Positions 46,684 through 55,724 of a stretch of DNA of 64,000 nt are shown here, in pieces; within the stretch, counting starts at the first letter, position 1; every line of letters starts with the position of its first letter. The position numbers and the translations under genes are program-made. Source of the stretch: Rhodobiaceae bacterium (GTDB lineage: Bacteria > Pseudomonadota > Alphaproteobacteria > Rhizobiales > Tepidamorphaceae); the NCBI GenBank assembly GCA_020637895.1, contig JACKJP010000002.1:806001-870000 (forward strand), read 5' to 3'. A model generated the notes under the pieces. The model did no database searches. It saw only the letters and a list, made by a program, of their open reading frames with translations, and was not told the origin of the DNA.

Positions 46684-46770
46684 GGCCCCCGCCACACTCT
46701 TCCCGCCTTCATCGGCAGGTTTGAAAATTGCCCTGTTATCTTTCAAGCCCGACATTCTGTGCCAGAATGC

Positions 46771-47718
46771 TTATCTGTCAACCATTTGCGGCTCCCAAAC
46801 CGCAACAAGTCCGCTTATCGGGGCCTGCGGCCCCGCCAGAAGACCGGCCAGACGCTCCATGCCGAACAGGCGCGCCACCGCCTGAACCGACATACCGGCG
46901 AATCCGGCGTCCGGCGCCATGTCGCGGATCGGTATCTCGTCACCGATCTCGTGTTCCTTTGCGAGCCAGGCGCGGATCTCTTCCTCGCCGCCAAGCTCAT
47001 CGATCAGCCCGTTCTCAACCGCCTGCTTGCCGGTGTAAAGGCGGCCATCGGCAAGCTGCCGGGCGCGCGTCTCTTCCATCCCGCGCCGTTCGGCGACAAG
47101 GCCGACGAACCAGTCGTAGGAATCTTCCACCAGCACCTTCATCGCGGCAATGGCCTCGGGGCTGTCGGGTGTGAAGGGGTTGGGCTCGGCCTTGAGCGGC
47201 GCGCTCTTCACGGTCGAGAACGAGACGCCCACATTGTCGAGCAGCCGCGTAACATTGGCCCACTGGAAAATGACGCCGATGGAGCCGGTCAGCGTATTGC
47301 GGCGGGCGACGATATGGTCGGCCGAAATCGCCGCGATATAGCCGCCGGAGGCCGCCAGCGTTCCGAGATCGGCGACAACAGGCTTCTTCGCGGCGACCTT
47401 GCGAACCGCATTGAAGAGTTCTTCCGACCCCGCCGTCGTGCCGCCGGGGCTGTCGATGGACAGTATCAGCGCGCGGATATTGTCGTTCTTTTCGATGCGA
47501 TTGATCAGATCGAGCGTCTTCCGGTCGCCAGTGATGAGGCCGGTTATCTGGACCCTGGCGATCTGTTCTCCGCCAAACGCGCCGAAACTGTTGCGGGCGA
47601 CGAAGCCGGCAACGACGAGAACGAGAAGAATGACAAGCGCGAGCGCTGCAAGGCGCCAGCGCGAAAGACGGCGAGTGAGGCGACGGCGGTCAACGACTTC
47701 CTGCGCATCGAGCGGCAT
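46771..47718 (-). CDS. sppA: Signal peptide peptidase SppA
   Basis: 315 aa inner-membrane serine protease of the short (36K) type, degrading leftover signal peptides. One N-terminal anchor at about residues 20-42 (LAALALVILLVLVVAGFVA). The catalytic Ser lies in TLAASGGYIAAISAD near residue 125 and the Lys in TVKSAPLKAEP near residue 178. ATG 47718 has GGAGG upstream and is preferred over the TTG before it. It is downstream of rpsA, separated by a hairpin-bearing spacer, on the minus strand. Confidence 0.94.
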   Translation of the reverse strand: MPLDAQEVVDRRRLTRRLSRWRLAALALVILLVLVVAGFVARNSFGAFGGEQIARVQITGLITGDRKTLDLINRIEKNDNIRALILSIDSPGGTTAGSEELFNAVRKVAAKKPVVADLGTLAASGGYIAAISADHIVARRNTLTGSIGVIFQWANVTRLLDNVGVSFSTVKSAPLKAEPNPFTPDSPEAIAAMKVLVEDSYDWFVGLVAERRGMEETRARQLADGRLYTGKQAVENGLIDELGGEEEIRAWLAKEHEIGDEIPIRDMAPDAGFAGMSVQAVARLFGMERLAGLLAGPQAPISGLVAVWEPQMVDR

Positions 47719-47769
47719 CAAGGGCCTCCAGAACTCGCGTTTGAACTACACTGGGGCGGGCGCCCCGGC

Positions 47770-47796
47770 CCCGCGAGAGATGATGTCTCCCGCGGG
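47770..47796. other. Hairpin in the rpsA-sppA spacer
   Basis: An 11-bp stem with one A-C mismatch (CCCGCGAGAGA against TCTCCCGCGGG) and loop TGATG. It follows the rpsA stop on the minus strand. It has no T run; it may slow or protect the rpsA mRNA end and reduce read-through into sppA. Confidence 0.5.
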
Positions 47797-47819
47797 ACGG
47801 TATCTTGAGGATCGGACGC

Positions 47820-49547
47820 TTACTCTGCGTCGTCGCCGTCGTTCTGGTTCTTGGCCTTGTTGAGCGCGGCACCCAGAATGTCGCCGAGCGAAGCGCCGCT
47901 GTCGGACGAGCCGTACTGGGCAACCGCTTCCTTCTCTTCGGCGATTTCCAACGCCTTGATCGAAACGCCGATCTTGTGCGTCTTCTTGTCGAACTGGGTA
48001 ATGCGCGCGTCAACACGCTCGCCCGGCGCGAAACGCTCCGGCCGCTGTTCGGCACGGTCGCGGGCGAGATCGGCACGGCGGATAAAGGCCGTCAGCTCGC
48101 TGTCGGCGATCCGGACGTCGATGCCGCCTTCCTTCACGTCGATGACCTCGCAGGTCACGACCTGACCCTTGCGCAGCCCATCCTCGCCACCGGCATCCTT
48201 GAACGGATCGGAACCGAGCTGCTTAATGCCCAGGCTGATGCGTTCCTTGTCGGTGTCGATGTCGAGCACCTGCGCCTTGACGATGTCGCCGCGATTGTAG
48301 TCCTCGATCGCCTGCTCGCCCGGACGGTTCCAGTCGAGATCGGAAAGGTGGACCATGCCGTCGACGTCGTTGTCGAGACCGATGAATAGACCGAACTCGG
48401 TCTTGTTCTTGACCTCGCCTTCGACGACGGAGCCGATCGGATGGCTCTTTGCGAAAGCGTCCCACGGATTGTCCAGGCACTGCTTCAGGCCGAGGCTGAT
48501 GCGACGCTTCTGCGGATCGACCTCGAGGATCATCACCTCGACTTCCTGGCTGGTCGCGACGATCTTGCCCGGATGGACATTCTTCTTCGTCCAGCTCATC
48601 TCGGAAACGTGGATGAGGCCTTCGACGCCCGGCTCCAGCTCGACGAACGCGCCGTAGTCGGTGATGTTGGTGACACGGCCCTTGAAACGCGTATCGACCG
48701 GATACTTGGCTTCGACGCCTTCCCACGGATCGGCTTCAAGCTGCTTCATGCCGAGGCTGATGCGCTGGGTTTCCTGGTTCACCTTCACGACGCGGACCTT
48801 GACGGTCTGGCCGACGGTCAGGACTTCCGACGGATGGTTGACGCGGCGCCATGCGATATCGGTCACATGGAGCAGGCCGTCGATACCGCCAAGGTCGACG
48901 AACGCACCGTAATCGGTGATGTTCTTGACGACGCCCTCGATGACCTGGCCCTCTTCGAGGCTCTGGACCAGTTCGTGACGCTGCTCGGCACGGCTCTCCT
49001 CGAGCACCGAGCGACGCGAGACGACGATATTGCCGCGGCGGCGATCCATCTTCAGGATCAGGAAGGGCTGCGGCGTGTGCATCAGCGGGGTCACGTCGCG
49101 GATCGGACGGATATCGACCTGGCTGCGCGGCAGGAACGCCACGGCGCCGTCGAGATCGACGGTGAACCCGCCCTTGACCTGATTGAAGATCTGACCTTCG
49201 ACCTTTTCCTGGTTCTCGAAGGATTTCTCCAGCTTGACCCAGCTTTCCTCACGGCGCGCCTTGTCGCGCGACAGGACGGCTTCGCCGAGCGCATTTTCGA
49301 CGCGCTCAAGGTACACCTCGACAGTGTCGCCGATCTTGATGGACGGTTCGCGGCCATGGCCGCCGAATTCCTTCAGGGGGACGCGGCCTTCGGTCTTCAG
49401 GCCGACATCGACGATCGCCATGTCCTTTTCGATGGCGATGACGCGGCCACGGACGACGCTTCCCTCGTCGGGCGCACGCAGTTGAAGGCTTTCGTTGAGG
49501 AGGGTTTCGAAATCTTCGCGGGAAGGGTTGAATTGGGTTGATGCCAC
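47820..49547 (-). CDS. rpsA: 30S ribosomal protein S1
   Basis: 575 aa, six S1 (OB-fold) repeats spaced about 85 residues apart. Repeats are visible as KNITDYGAFVDLGGIDGLLHVTD, TNITDYGAFVELEPGVEGLIHVSE and KTEFGLFIGLDNDVDGMVHLSD. S1 binds mRNA and delivers it to the 30S subunit. GTG 49547 is the start (ASTQFNPSREDF); no strong Shine-Dalgarno is seen, as often for rpsA. The acidic C-terminus ends in KNQNDGDDAE. It lies between cmk and sppA, the usual arrangement. Confidence 0.97.
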   Translation of the reverse strand: MASTQFNPSREDFETLLNESLQLRAPDEGSVVRGRVIAIEKDMAIVDVGLKTEGRVPLKEFGGHGREPSIKIGDTVEVYLERVENALGEAVLSRDKARREESWVKLEKSFENQEKVEGQIFNQVKGGFTVDLDGAVAFLPRSQVDIRPIRDVTPLMHTPQPFLILKMDRRRGNIVVSRRSVLEESRAEQRHELVQSLEEGQVIEGVVKNITDYGAFVDLGGIDGLLHVTDIAWRRVNHPSEVLTVGQTVKVRVVKVNQETQRISLGMKQLEADPWEGVEAKYPVDTRFKGRVTNITDYGAFVELEPGVEGLIHVSEMSWTKKNVHPGKIVATSQEVEVMILEVDPQKRRISLGLKQCLDNPWDAFAKSHPIGSVVEGEVKNKTEFGLFIGLDNDVDGMVHLSDLDWNRPGEQAIEDYNRGDIVKAQVLDIDTDKERISLGIKQLGSDPFKDAGGEDGLRKGQVVTCEVIDVKEGGIDVRIADSELTAFIRRADLARDRAEQRPERFAPGERVDARITQFDKKTHKIGVSIKALEIAEEKEAVAQYGSSDSGASLGDILGAALNKAKNQNDGDDAE

Positions 49548-49868
49548 TGGGCTGTGCTTTCTTGAACGGCGGACCTTATGCCGGGGGGCCTGTTCCTTCA
49601 GGCAGTGTCCCTGACCTCGGTCGCCGGTTGGCGTTGATACCGAATGCCTCTGGCCGCGTTACCGGACTGAGGCGGCGAAACGATCTTCTGTCCCGAACAA
49701 CCGTCTGGCACGGTCCGGACGCACAAGCAGCCGCTGGCGGCCAAACAACGCGAAAGCCCTATGGCGAGGCCCGTTTTCCATCATCAATGGCAGGGTCGTC
49801 GCGCATGAGTTTCGGCGCCGCTGGCGATACGGCCGGAAGAGGATCAAAGACACCGTCTCCCGCAAGGC
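49548..49868. other. Noncoding gap between cmk and rpsA
   Basis: 321 bases. The open frames here run antisense or start inside neighbours and have no homology I can recognise. It probably holds the rpsA promoter and leader, but I cannot define boxes. Confidence 0.5.
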
Positions 49869-50498
49869 TCAAACGACCGGCCCGTCACCCTGGACAATGT
49901 CCACGGCGGCCCGGAATGCGGCTTCTATATCCAAATCGCTGGTATCGAGCAAGTGCGCGTCGGGCGCAGCGGCAAGCGGGCTGACCGCGCGACCGGCGTC
50001 GCGCGCATCGCGGCGCTTCAGATCTGCAAGCACATCGTCATAGGTCACCGTTTCGCCGCGCGCCGTCAGTTCGGCATGGCGGCGGCGGGCGCGCACCTCC
50101 GGCGAGGCCGTCACGAATAGCTTCACTTCCGCTTCAGGGCAGATCACCGTGCCGATATCGCGCCCGTCGATCACCGCACCGGGCGGGGTTGCCGCGAAAC
50201 GTCGCTGCAACTGCACCAGCGCGGCACGAACCGGCGGCATCTGGGCGACCCGCGAGGCTGCTTCGGCAATCTCGTCGCCGCGCAATGCGTCCGGCCGAAG
50301 ATCGGCAAGAGCGAGCCGCGAAGCGATAAGGGTCGCCGTCTCCTCGTCGTCCAGCGCGTGTCCGGCGAGCAGCATTCCCCGGCCCACGGCACGGTAGAGA
50401 AGGCCGGTATCGAGATGCGGCAGGCCAAATCGTTCGGCGAGCCTGCGGGCAAGCGTGCCCTTGCCGGATGCCGCAGGACCGTCGATGGCGATGATCAC
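49869..50498 (-). CDS. cmk: Cytidylate kinase
   Basis: 209 aa. It phosphorylates CMP and dCMP. Walker A is AIDGPAASGKGT at residues 4-15; the LDTGLLYRAVG substrate region and DGRDIGTVICPEAEVKLF, with the CMP-binding Arg/Asp, follow. The start is GTG 50498, overlapping the aroA stop by four bases (GTGA), so it is coupled to aroA. The C-terminal half carries the RARRRHAEL lid region. Confidence 0.96.
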   Translation of the reverse strand: MIIAIDGPAASGKGTLARRLAERFGLPHLDTGLLYRAVGRGMLLAGHALDDEETATLIASRLALADLRPDALRGDEIAEAASRVAQMPPVRAALVQLQRRFAATPPGAVIDGRDIGTVICPEAEVKLFVTASPEVRARRRHAELTARGETVTYDDVLADLKRRDARDAGRAVSPLAAAPDAHLLDTSDLDIEAAFRAAVDIVQGDGPVV

Positions 50499-51850
50499 GC
50501 CGCACCATCGCGAATATCGGCGCCAAGATGTTCCATGACACCACGGAAGGCGGGGAAGCTGGTCATGATCATGCGCCCGTCATCGACAGTCACCGGCTTT
50601 TCGGCGGCCAGCCCCATCACGAGGAAAGACATGGCGATGCGGTGGTCCATATGCGTCTCGACCGTGCCGCCGCCGGGCACCCTTGCGCCCATCCCCTCGA
50701 CGATCAGGTCGTCGCCTTCAATCGCGAAGCGTACGCCATTGGCGGCAAGCCCGGCGGCCACGGCGGCAAGGCGATCGCTTTCCTTGACGCGCAGTTCCGA
50801 CAGACCGCGCATTCTGGTTACGCCCGAGGCAAAGGACGCAGCGACCGCGAGGACGGGGTATTCGTCGATCATCGAGGGCGCGCGATCGGCCGGGACATCG
50901 ACGCCGGTGAGCGCGCCGGCCTCGACCAGCACATCGGCAACCGGCTCACCGCCGGCGTCGCGCTCGTTCCGGAGTGTGATCTTCGCGCCCATCTCGATCA
51001 GCGTCGTCACAAGACCGGTACGCGTCGGATTGGTCATCATGGCCGGGATTTCGATGCGCGAACCGGGAACGAGGACCGCCGCGACGAGCGGAAATGCCGC
51101 CGAGCTCGGATCGGCCGGAACCGCAACCGGCGCGCCCTTCAGCTTCTGGCCGCCCTTGAGGCTGATATGCCGCGCGCCTTCGCGATCGGTCTCGATATCC
51201 AGTCTTGCGCCGAAATGCGCCAGCATCCGTTCGGTATGATCGCGCGTCGCCTCCGGTTCGATGACGGTCGTCACGCCCCGGCTGGTCAGGCCTGCGAGCA
51301 GCATGGCCGACTTGACCTGCGCGGACGGTACCGCAAGGCGATGGGTGACCGGGATCGGCTCCAGCGCGCCATGAAGCGTCAGCGGCAGTTTCTCGGCACC
51401 GCCCTCGACCCAGGCGCCCATCGTCGCCAGCGGTTTCAGGACACGCCCCATCGGACGTTTCCGAAGCGAGGCGTCGCCGTCGAACGTCGCCTTGATGCCG
51501 TGACCGGCGACAACGCCCATCAGCAGACGCGCGCCAGTACCCGAATTGCCGAAATCGAGCGTCCCGTCAGGTTCCAGAAGCGCGCCGGCGCCAGCACCGA
51601 CGACCCGCCACGAGCCATATCCCAGCCGTTCCACCTTCGCGCCGAGCTGCGCCATGACGCGCGCGGTTGCGAGAATATCCTCGCCTTCCAGCAGGCCTTC
51701 GATCCGCGTTTCGCCGTGAGCAAGCGCGCCAAGGATCAGTGCGCGGTGGGAAATGGACTTGTCGCCCGGGATTGGCGCCTCCCCCGCGAGCGCCTTTCCG
51801 CGCCATGCCGTCAGCGGATTCGGGGCCAGATCATGGGCGGTGTCGGACAT
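50495..51850 (-). CDS. aroA: 3-phosphoshikimate 1-carboxyvinyltransferase (EPSP synthase), class II-like
   Basis: 451 aa. It joins PEP and shikimate-3-phosphate in the shikimate pathway. Marks are IPGDKSISHRALILGALA near residue 28, LDFGNSGTGARLLMG near 100, and the catalytic region DEYPVLAVAASFA. The sequence style is close to the Agrobacterium CP4 (class II) enzymes, but the position of CP4 Ala100 is Gly here (NSGTG rather than NAATG), the residue of glyphosate-sensitive enzymes. The frame opens at 51913; ATG 51850 gives the usual N-terminus. It is the first gene of the long minus-strand group. Confidence 0.96.
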   Translation of the reverse strand: MSDTAHDLAPNPLTAWRGKALAGEAPIPGDKSISHRALILGALAHGETRIEGLLEGEDILATARVMAQLGAKVERLGYGSWRVVGAGAGALLEPDGTLDFGNSGTGARLLMGVVAGHGIKATFDGDASLRKRPMGRVLKPLATMGAWVEGGAEKLPLTLHGALEPIPVTHRLAVPSAQVKSAMLLAGLTSRGVTTVIEPEATRDHTERMLAHFGARLDIETDREGARHISLKGGQKLKGAPVAVPADPSSAAFPLVAAVLVPGSRIEIPAMMTNPTRTGLVTTLIEMGAKITLRNERDAGGEPVADVLVEAGALTGVDVPADRAPSMIDEYPVLAVAASFASGVTRMRGLSELRVKESDRLAAVAAGLAANGVRFAIEGDDLIVEGMGARVPGGGTVETHMDHRIAMSFLVMGLAAEKPVTVDDGRMIMTSFPAFRGVMEHLGADIRDGAA

Positions 51851-52003
51851 GGCTTGGCTCCAGCGCTGCCAGGAAGACGCGCGGTACGGAATGACTGTTT
51901 CCGGGCCACGCATGCCCGCCCCGATAGCACAGCACTTTTCACCTTGCCAGAGTGCTGCGGGCGGCGCTTTCGCCGCATGGAGGCGCTACGCCCGTTTTTG
52001 GTT

Positions 52004-52032
52004 TTGACAAGCGCGCGGCGACCGGTCTATGG
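52004..52032 (+). promoter_or_regulatory. Sigma-70 promoter of the acidic zinc-ribbon gene
   Basis: TTGACA, a perfect -35, then 17 bases and CTATGG. It is 74 bases upstream of the GTG start at 52107. Confidence 0.65.
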
Positions 52033-52106
52033 GAGGCCCCTAGTTCAATTCGGCACATCGTTGCCGGACAGACGGTCAATCGGGCTTCATCGACGGAAGA
52101 GCAGAC

Positions 52107-52562
52107 GTGGCAAAAGCGGACCTTGGCACAAAGCGTATCTGCGGGAATTGCGAGACGAAATTCTACGATCTCGGCAAGAACCCGATCATCTGCCCCAAAT
52201 GCGGCACTGAATTCACCCTCGAGACGGCGCACATTACCCGCGTGAAGCCTTCCACGGCGCGCGAGAAGCCCGAAGAGGACGAGGAAGACGAGGCGGAAGA
52301 GGCCGAAGACGAGGAAGACGAAGACCTCGACGACGATGATTCTCTCGTCCCGCTGGAAGAAGCCGACGACGACGAGGAAGAGACCGGCCGCGCCGGTGTC
52401 TCCGACGAGGAAGAAGACGAAGACGATGTCGATATTCCCGATCTCGATGACGAGGATATCGACGATGTCGACGACGACGATGACGACGATTTCGTCGACG
52501 ACGAGGATGACGACGACGTCTCCGGTCTGCTCGACGGCGACATCAAGACCGACGACGACTAG
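52107..52562 (+). CDS. TIGR02300-family zinc-ribbon protein with a very acidic tail
   Basis: 151 aa. The first 45 residues form a zinc ribbon, CGNC...(14)...CPKC with FYDLGKNPIICP. Residues about 55-151 are almost only Asp and Glu, with long runs of D and E (for example DDDDDDDF), and should be disordered. It is a widely conserved alphaproteobacterial family of unknown function. The charge suggests it mimics nucleic acid or acts as a chaperone or metal-binding tail. The start is GTG 52107, with GGAAGAG upstream. It has its own sigma-70 promoter and is divergent from aroA. Confidence 0.9.
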   Translation: MAKADLGTKRICGNCETKFYDLGKNPIICPKCGTEFTLETAHITRVKPSTAREKPEEDEEDEAEEAEDEEDEDLDDDDSLVPLEEADDDEEETGRAGVSDEEEDEDDVDIPDLDDEDIDDVDDDDDDDFVDDEDDDDVSGLLDGDIKTDDD

Positions 52563-52623
52563 AAGCCTGTCGGAAAACCCGCGCCGGTGAGTTGCATCGG
52601 CGCGAGGAATGGCTTACAGGCTT
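52563..52623. other. Nested hairpin following the acidic protein gene
   Basis: Outer stem AAGCCTGT (52563-52570) with ACAGGCTT (52616-52623), perfect 8 bp; inner stem GCGCCG (52581-52586) with CGGCGC (52598-52603), perfect 6 bp. It begins directly after the stop codon of the acidic protein gene. No T run follows. A structured 3' end or a small structured RNA is possible. Confidence 0.5.
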
Positions 52624-52692
52624 GCCGCGCGCCTCTCCTCGGATGCGCGGCGGTTCCCGCAAACCCAGGCGGAAACCGGACATGAACTGCAA

Positions 52693-52768
<76 letters not shown>

Positions 52769-52800
52769 GTTCCCGGAAGGCACTTTGAAGCCCTCCACGA

Positions 52801-52822
52801 AAGCCGCCTTCGGGCGGCTTTT
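52801..52822 (+). terminator. Terminator after tRNA-Ala
   Basis: Perfect 9-bp stem AAAGCCGCC/GGCGGCTTT with a TTCG tetraloop, followed by TTTCGTTTT. Confidence 0.93.
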
Positions 52823-52910
52823 TCGTTTTCGGGATGCGCCTTGACACTGCCGTCATAAAGATTGCCAATGATCTCAAACGCGGCGCTTTCGGGGAGGGGC
52901 GGCGCAACTC

Positions 52911-53771
52911 ATGAACAATGCATTTGCCGGCACCCATGGCCGCACGGCCCTGCTGACCCTGCTGGCCATGATCGCCTTTGCCGCCAACTCGCTGCTGTGC
53001 CGACAGGCGCTGGGAGGCGGGCTGATCGATGCGGCGAGCTTTGCCACCGTCAGGACATTTTCAGGCGCGGCCATGCTGGCATTGTTGCTGGCGCTGCGCG
53101 GCAAGGCGCCGACCGGGCGCCCGACCGGCTGGCGCGCACCGCTGATGCTCTTCACCTATATGGCCTTCTTCTCCTTCGCCTATCTCTCGCTGAGCGCCGG
53201 TACGGGCGCGCTGATACTCTTCGGCACGGTGCAACTGACGATGTTCGCCGTCGCCCTGAAACGCGGCGAGCGCTTCTCCGCGCTGGCCCTTGCGGGCATT
53301 GCCATCGCGCTAGCGGGGCTGGTCTATCTCGTGCTTCCGGGCGTCACCGCGCCCGACCCGCTGGGCGCGGCGCTGATGGTCATCGCCGGCATCGGATGGG
53401 GCTTCTACACGCTGATCGGCCGCAGCAGTACCGAACCGCTTGCGACGACGGCGCGGAACTTTCTCCTGACCCTGCCGCTGACTATCCTCGTCAGCCTGTT
53501 GTTCTGGCCGGACACGAACTATCAGCCCGCGGGCCTGCTGCTCGCCGTCGCCTCGGGCGCCATCGCGTCGGGCTGCGGCTATGCGATCTGGTATGCCGCG
53601 CTTGCAGGCCTGACGGCAACGCGAGCCGCGATCATCCAGCTTTCCGTGCCCGTGATCGCTGCGATAGGCGGCGTCCTGTTTCTCGCCGAGCCGTTGACCG
53701 CGCGAATCATCATCGCCTCCGTCCTGACAATCGGCGGCGTGCTGATCGTGATCACGCGGCGGACAGCCTGA
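52911..53771 (+). CDS. EamA/DMT-family transporter
   Basis: 286 aa with ten hydrophobic helices in two EamA repeats (about residues 13-130 and 145-284). It is a drug/metabolite transporter-type inner-membrane protein; members export amino acids or metabolites. Substrate unknown. ATG 52911 has GGGGAGGGG upstream. It is 89 bases after the tRNA-Ala terminator and not in an operon with the following ThDP-enzyme gene, which starts 100 bases later on the same strand, though read-through is possible. Confidence 0.9.
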   Translation: MNNAFAGTHGRTALLTLLAMIAFAANSLLCRQALGGGLIDAASFATVRTFSGAAMLALLLALRGKAPTGRPTGWRAPLMLFTYMAFFSFAYLSLSAGTGALILFGTVQLTMFAVALKRGERFSALALAGIAIALAGLVYLVLPGVTAPDPLGAALMVIAGIGWGFYTLIGRSSTEPLATTARNFLLTLPLTILVSLLFWPDTNYQPAGLLLAVASGAIASGCGYAIWYAALAGLTATRAAIIQLSVPVIAAIGGVLFLAEPLTARIIIASVLTIGGVLIVITRRTA

Positions 53772-53871
53772 AATACACGCAAGGCCCGGCTTTCCATCCG
53801 GGGCAGGCAGGTTATTCTCTGCGCCGACACAAAAGCCGCCGATCAAGGCGGCAGGCAGAGGAAACGACCAG

Positions 53872-55494
53872 TTGAAATTGCACGAAGCGGTGGCACGCAA
53901 TCTTTCCGATCACGATGTGGACCTTCTTTTCGGCCTGATCGGCGACGCCAATCTCTATCTTGTTGACGCCTATTCCCGGCTTCCGGGCTGCCGGTTCATG
54001 CCGGCGACGCACGAGGCGCTCGCTATGCAGATGGCGCTCGGCTATGCGCAGGTGACCGGCCGGATCGGGGTCGCGACGGTCACCCATGGCGCCGCGCTCG
54101 CCAATACGGTGACTGCCCTCATCGAGGGCGTGAAATCGTCGGTGCCCGTCGTACTCCTTGCCGGCGATACGCCGGCCGAGGATCTGGAGCACCTGCAGAA
54201 AATCGGCCAGAAAGAATTGATCGCGGCGACCGGAGCTGGATTCGTGCCGCTGCGCGGCGCTGCGACCTATGCGGAAGATGTCGGCACCGCGTTCAGGCGC
54301 GCGGCGGTCGAGCGGCGCCCGATCGTCCTCAACATGCCGTCAAACCAGCAGTGGGACGATGTCGAGTACCGCCTTGTACGACACAAGCTGCCCGATCTGC
54401 GCATGATCGTCCCGGAAAGTTCCGATCTCGACGAAGCCATCGGTATCATTGCCGCCGCCCGCAGCCCTGTCATCCTGGCCGGGCGCGGCGCAGCCGGGCC
54501 GCAGGCGCGAAATGCCCTAAAGCGCCTTGCGGACAGGATCGGCGCCCCCTTGATGACAACCCTGCGCGGACGCGACCTCTTCAAAGGCGAGAGCCACGCG
54601 CTGGGTATTTTCGGAACGCTGAGCGCGCCGGAAGGCGTGGAAGCGATAGCCGCAAGCGATTGCGTGATCGCCTTCGGCGCCAGCCTCAACAGATTCACGA
54701 CCAGCAAGGGCGACCTGCTCAAGAAAAAGCGCGTGGTTCAGGTCGATATCGACGCGGCGGCGATCGGCCGACATATAATGCCGGACGCGGGCCTTGTCGG
54801 CGATGCGGCACTGACGGCCGATCTCTTCATGCGGTGGCTCGACGAGGCTGAGATTCCCGGTTCGGGCTTTCGCGACGGTCCGCTTGCAGACAGGCTCGCC
54901 GCAATTCCGACGATCAGCAGCACGCCGCGCAACGGACCGGAGACCGTCGACCTGCCGACGGCGCTGACGGCACTGAACGATGCGATCCCGGAAGACCGCC
55001 TCGTTACCACGGATGCCGGGCGCTTTCTGCGCTACGCTTGGGCGGCATTCCCCGTTCCCGCACCGCAGTCCTTCATCTTTACCGTCGCGATCGGCTCCAT
55101 CGGCCTGGGGCTCGGTCATGCGATCGGCGCCGCGGCCGGTTCGCCGGGCCGTACCAGTGTGCTCATTGCAGGTGACGGCGGCCTGATGCTGAGCGGCCTG
55201 ACCGAGCTGCACACCGCCGTTGCCAGCCGGCTCGATCTTGTCGTCATCGTCTGCAACGACGGCAGCTACGGCGCCGAACATGTGCAGTTCGTCGAGAGGG
55301 GCATGGACCCCTCGCTCTCGCTCTTCGACTGGCCCGATTTTGCGACCGTTGCGAGGGCCATGGGCGCCGACGCCGTCACCGTTGCGGGCGAAGACGGCCT
55401 TTCCGCTGCCATCAAGGCTATCGGATCGCGGAACAAACCCCTCCTCATCGATCTCAAACTCGATCCGGACGCCATCGTATCCATGCGCAGATAA
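53872..55494 (+). CDS. Thiamine-diphosphate-dependent enzyme, acetolactate-synthase-like
   Basis: 540 aa. Domains are PYR (about 1-165), central Rossmann-like (about 185-320) and PP (about 365-535). The catalytic Glu48 is in PATHEALAMQMALGYAQ, and the ThDP-Mg2+ motif GDGGLMLSG...CNDGSYG starts near residue 433. Typical substrates of this family are 2-oxo acids, but neither biosynthetic AHAS (no regulatory subunit gene here) nor a specific decarboxylase can be assigned. The start is TTG 53872 (KLHEAVARNL), with GAGGAAA upstream, which matches family N-termini; no ATG is better. Location after a transporter gives no further hint. Confidence 0.85.
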   Translation: MKLHEAVARNLSDHDVDLLFGLIGDANLYLVDAYSRLPGCRFMPATHEALAMQMALGYAQVTGRIGVATVTHGAALANTVTALIEGVKSSVPVVLLAGDTPAEDLEHLQKIGQKELIAATGAGFVPLRGAATYAEDVGTAFRRAAVERRPIVLNMPSNQQWDDVEYRLVRHKLPDLRMIVPESSDLDEAIGIIAAARSPVILAGRGAAGPQARNALKRLADRIGAPLMTTLRGRDLFKGESHALGIFGTLSAPEGVEAIAASDCVIAFGASLNRFTTSKGDLLKKKRVVQVDIDAAAIGRHIMPDAGLVGDAALTADLFMRWLDEAEIPGSGFRDGPLADRLAAIPTISSTPRNGPETVDLPTALTALNDAIPEDRLVTTDAGRFLRYAWAAFPVPAPQSFIFTVAIGSIGLGLGHAIGAAAGSPGRTSVLIAGDGGLMLSGLTELHTAVASRLDLVVIVCNDGSYGAEHVQFVERGMDPSLSLFDWPDFATVARAMGADAVTVAGEDGLSAAIKAIGSRNKPLLIDLKLDPDAIVSMRR

Positions 55495-55614
55495 GCGCCG
55501 ATCGGCATTTGTCGTTACCCCGGGCCGGTGAAGCGAGAGCGGCATGGATTGCCCTTGCCCGGTCGGGCCACCCGGTGACGGGGAACCATCGACCGAACGC
55601 GGATTTTCCGCGCA

Positions 55615-55644
55615 CTTGCGGGCCATTAAGTGAAAACCCATATA
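55615..55644 (+). promoter_or_regulatory. Heat-shock (sigma-32) type promoter of hsp20
   Basis: CTTGCG, a 15-base spacer, then ACCCATATA, a close fit to the RpoH consensus CTTGAA-N13-17-CCCCATTTA. It lies 81 bases before the start of the small heat-shock gene. Confidence 0.6.
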
Positions 55645-55724
55645 CAAATCCGAGGCCATGAGGGTCTCGATCGGGTGCCGTCATCGGGCCCGACAAGGTC
55701 GCTTTGAAAGGACTTTGGATAGGA

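Noticed and set aside
46636..47808. Plus-strand frame opposite sppA and ihfB
   Set aside because: It is the reverse of two well-supported genes and shows no domain.
50528..52210. Plus-strand frame of 560 codons across aroA
   Set aside because: It runs antisense to aroA and into the start of the acidic zinc-ribbon gene in another frame.
52163..52546. Minus-strand Ser-rich frame opposite the acidic tail
   Set aside because: Serine runs simply mirror the GAC/GAG codons of the acidic protein.
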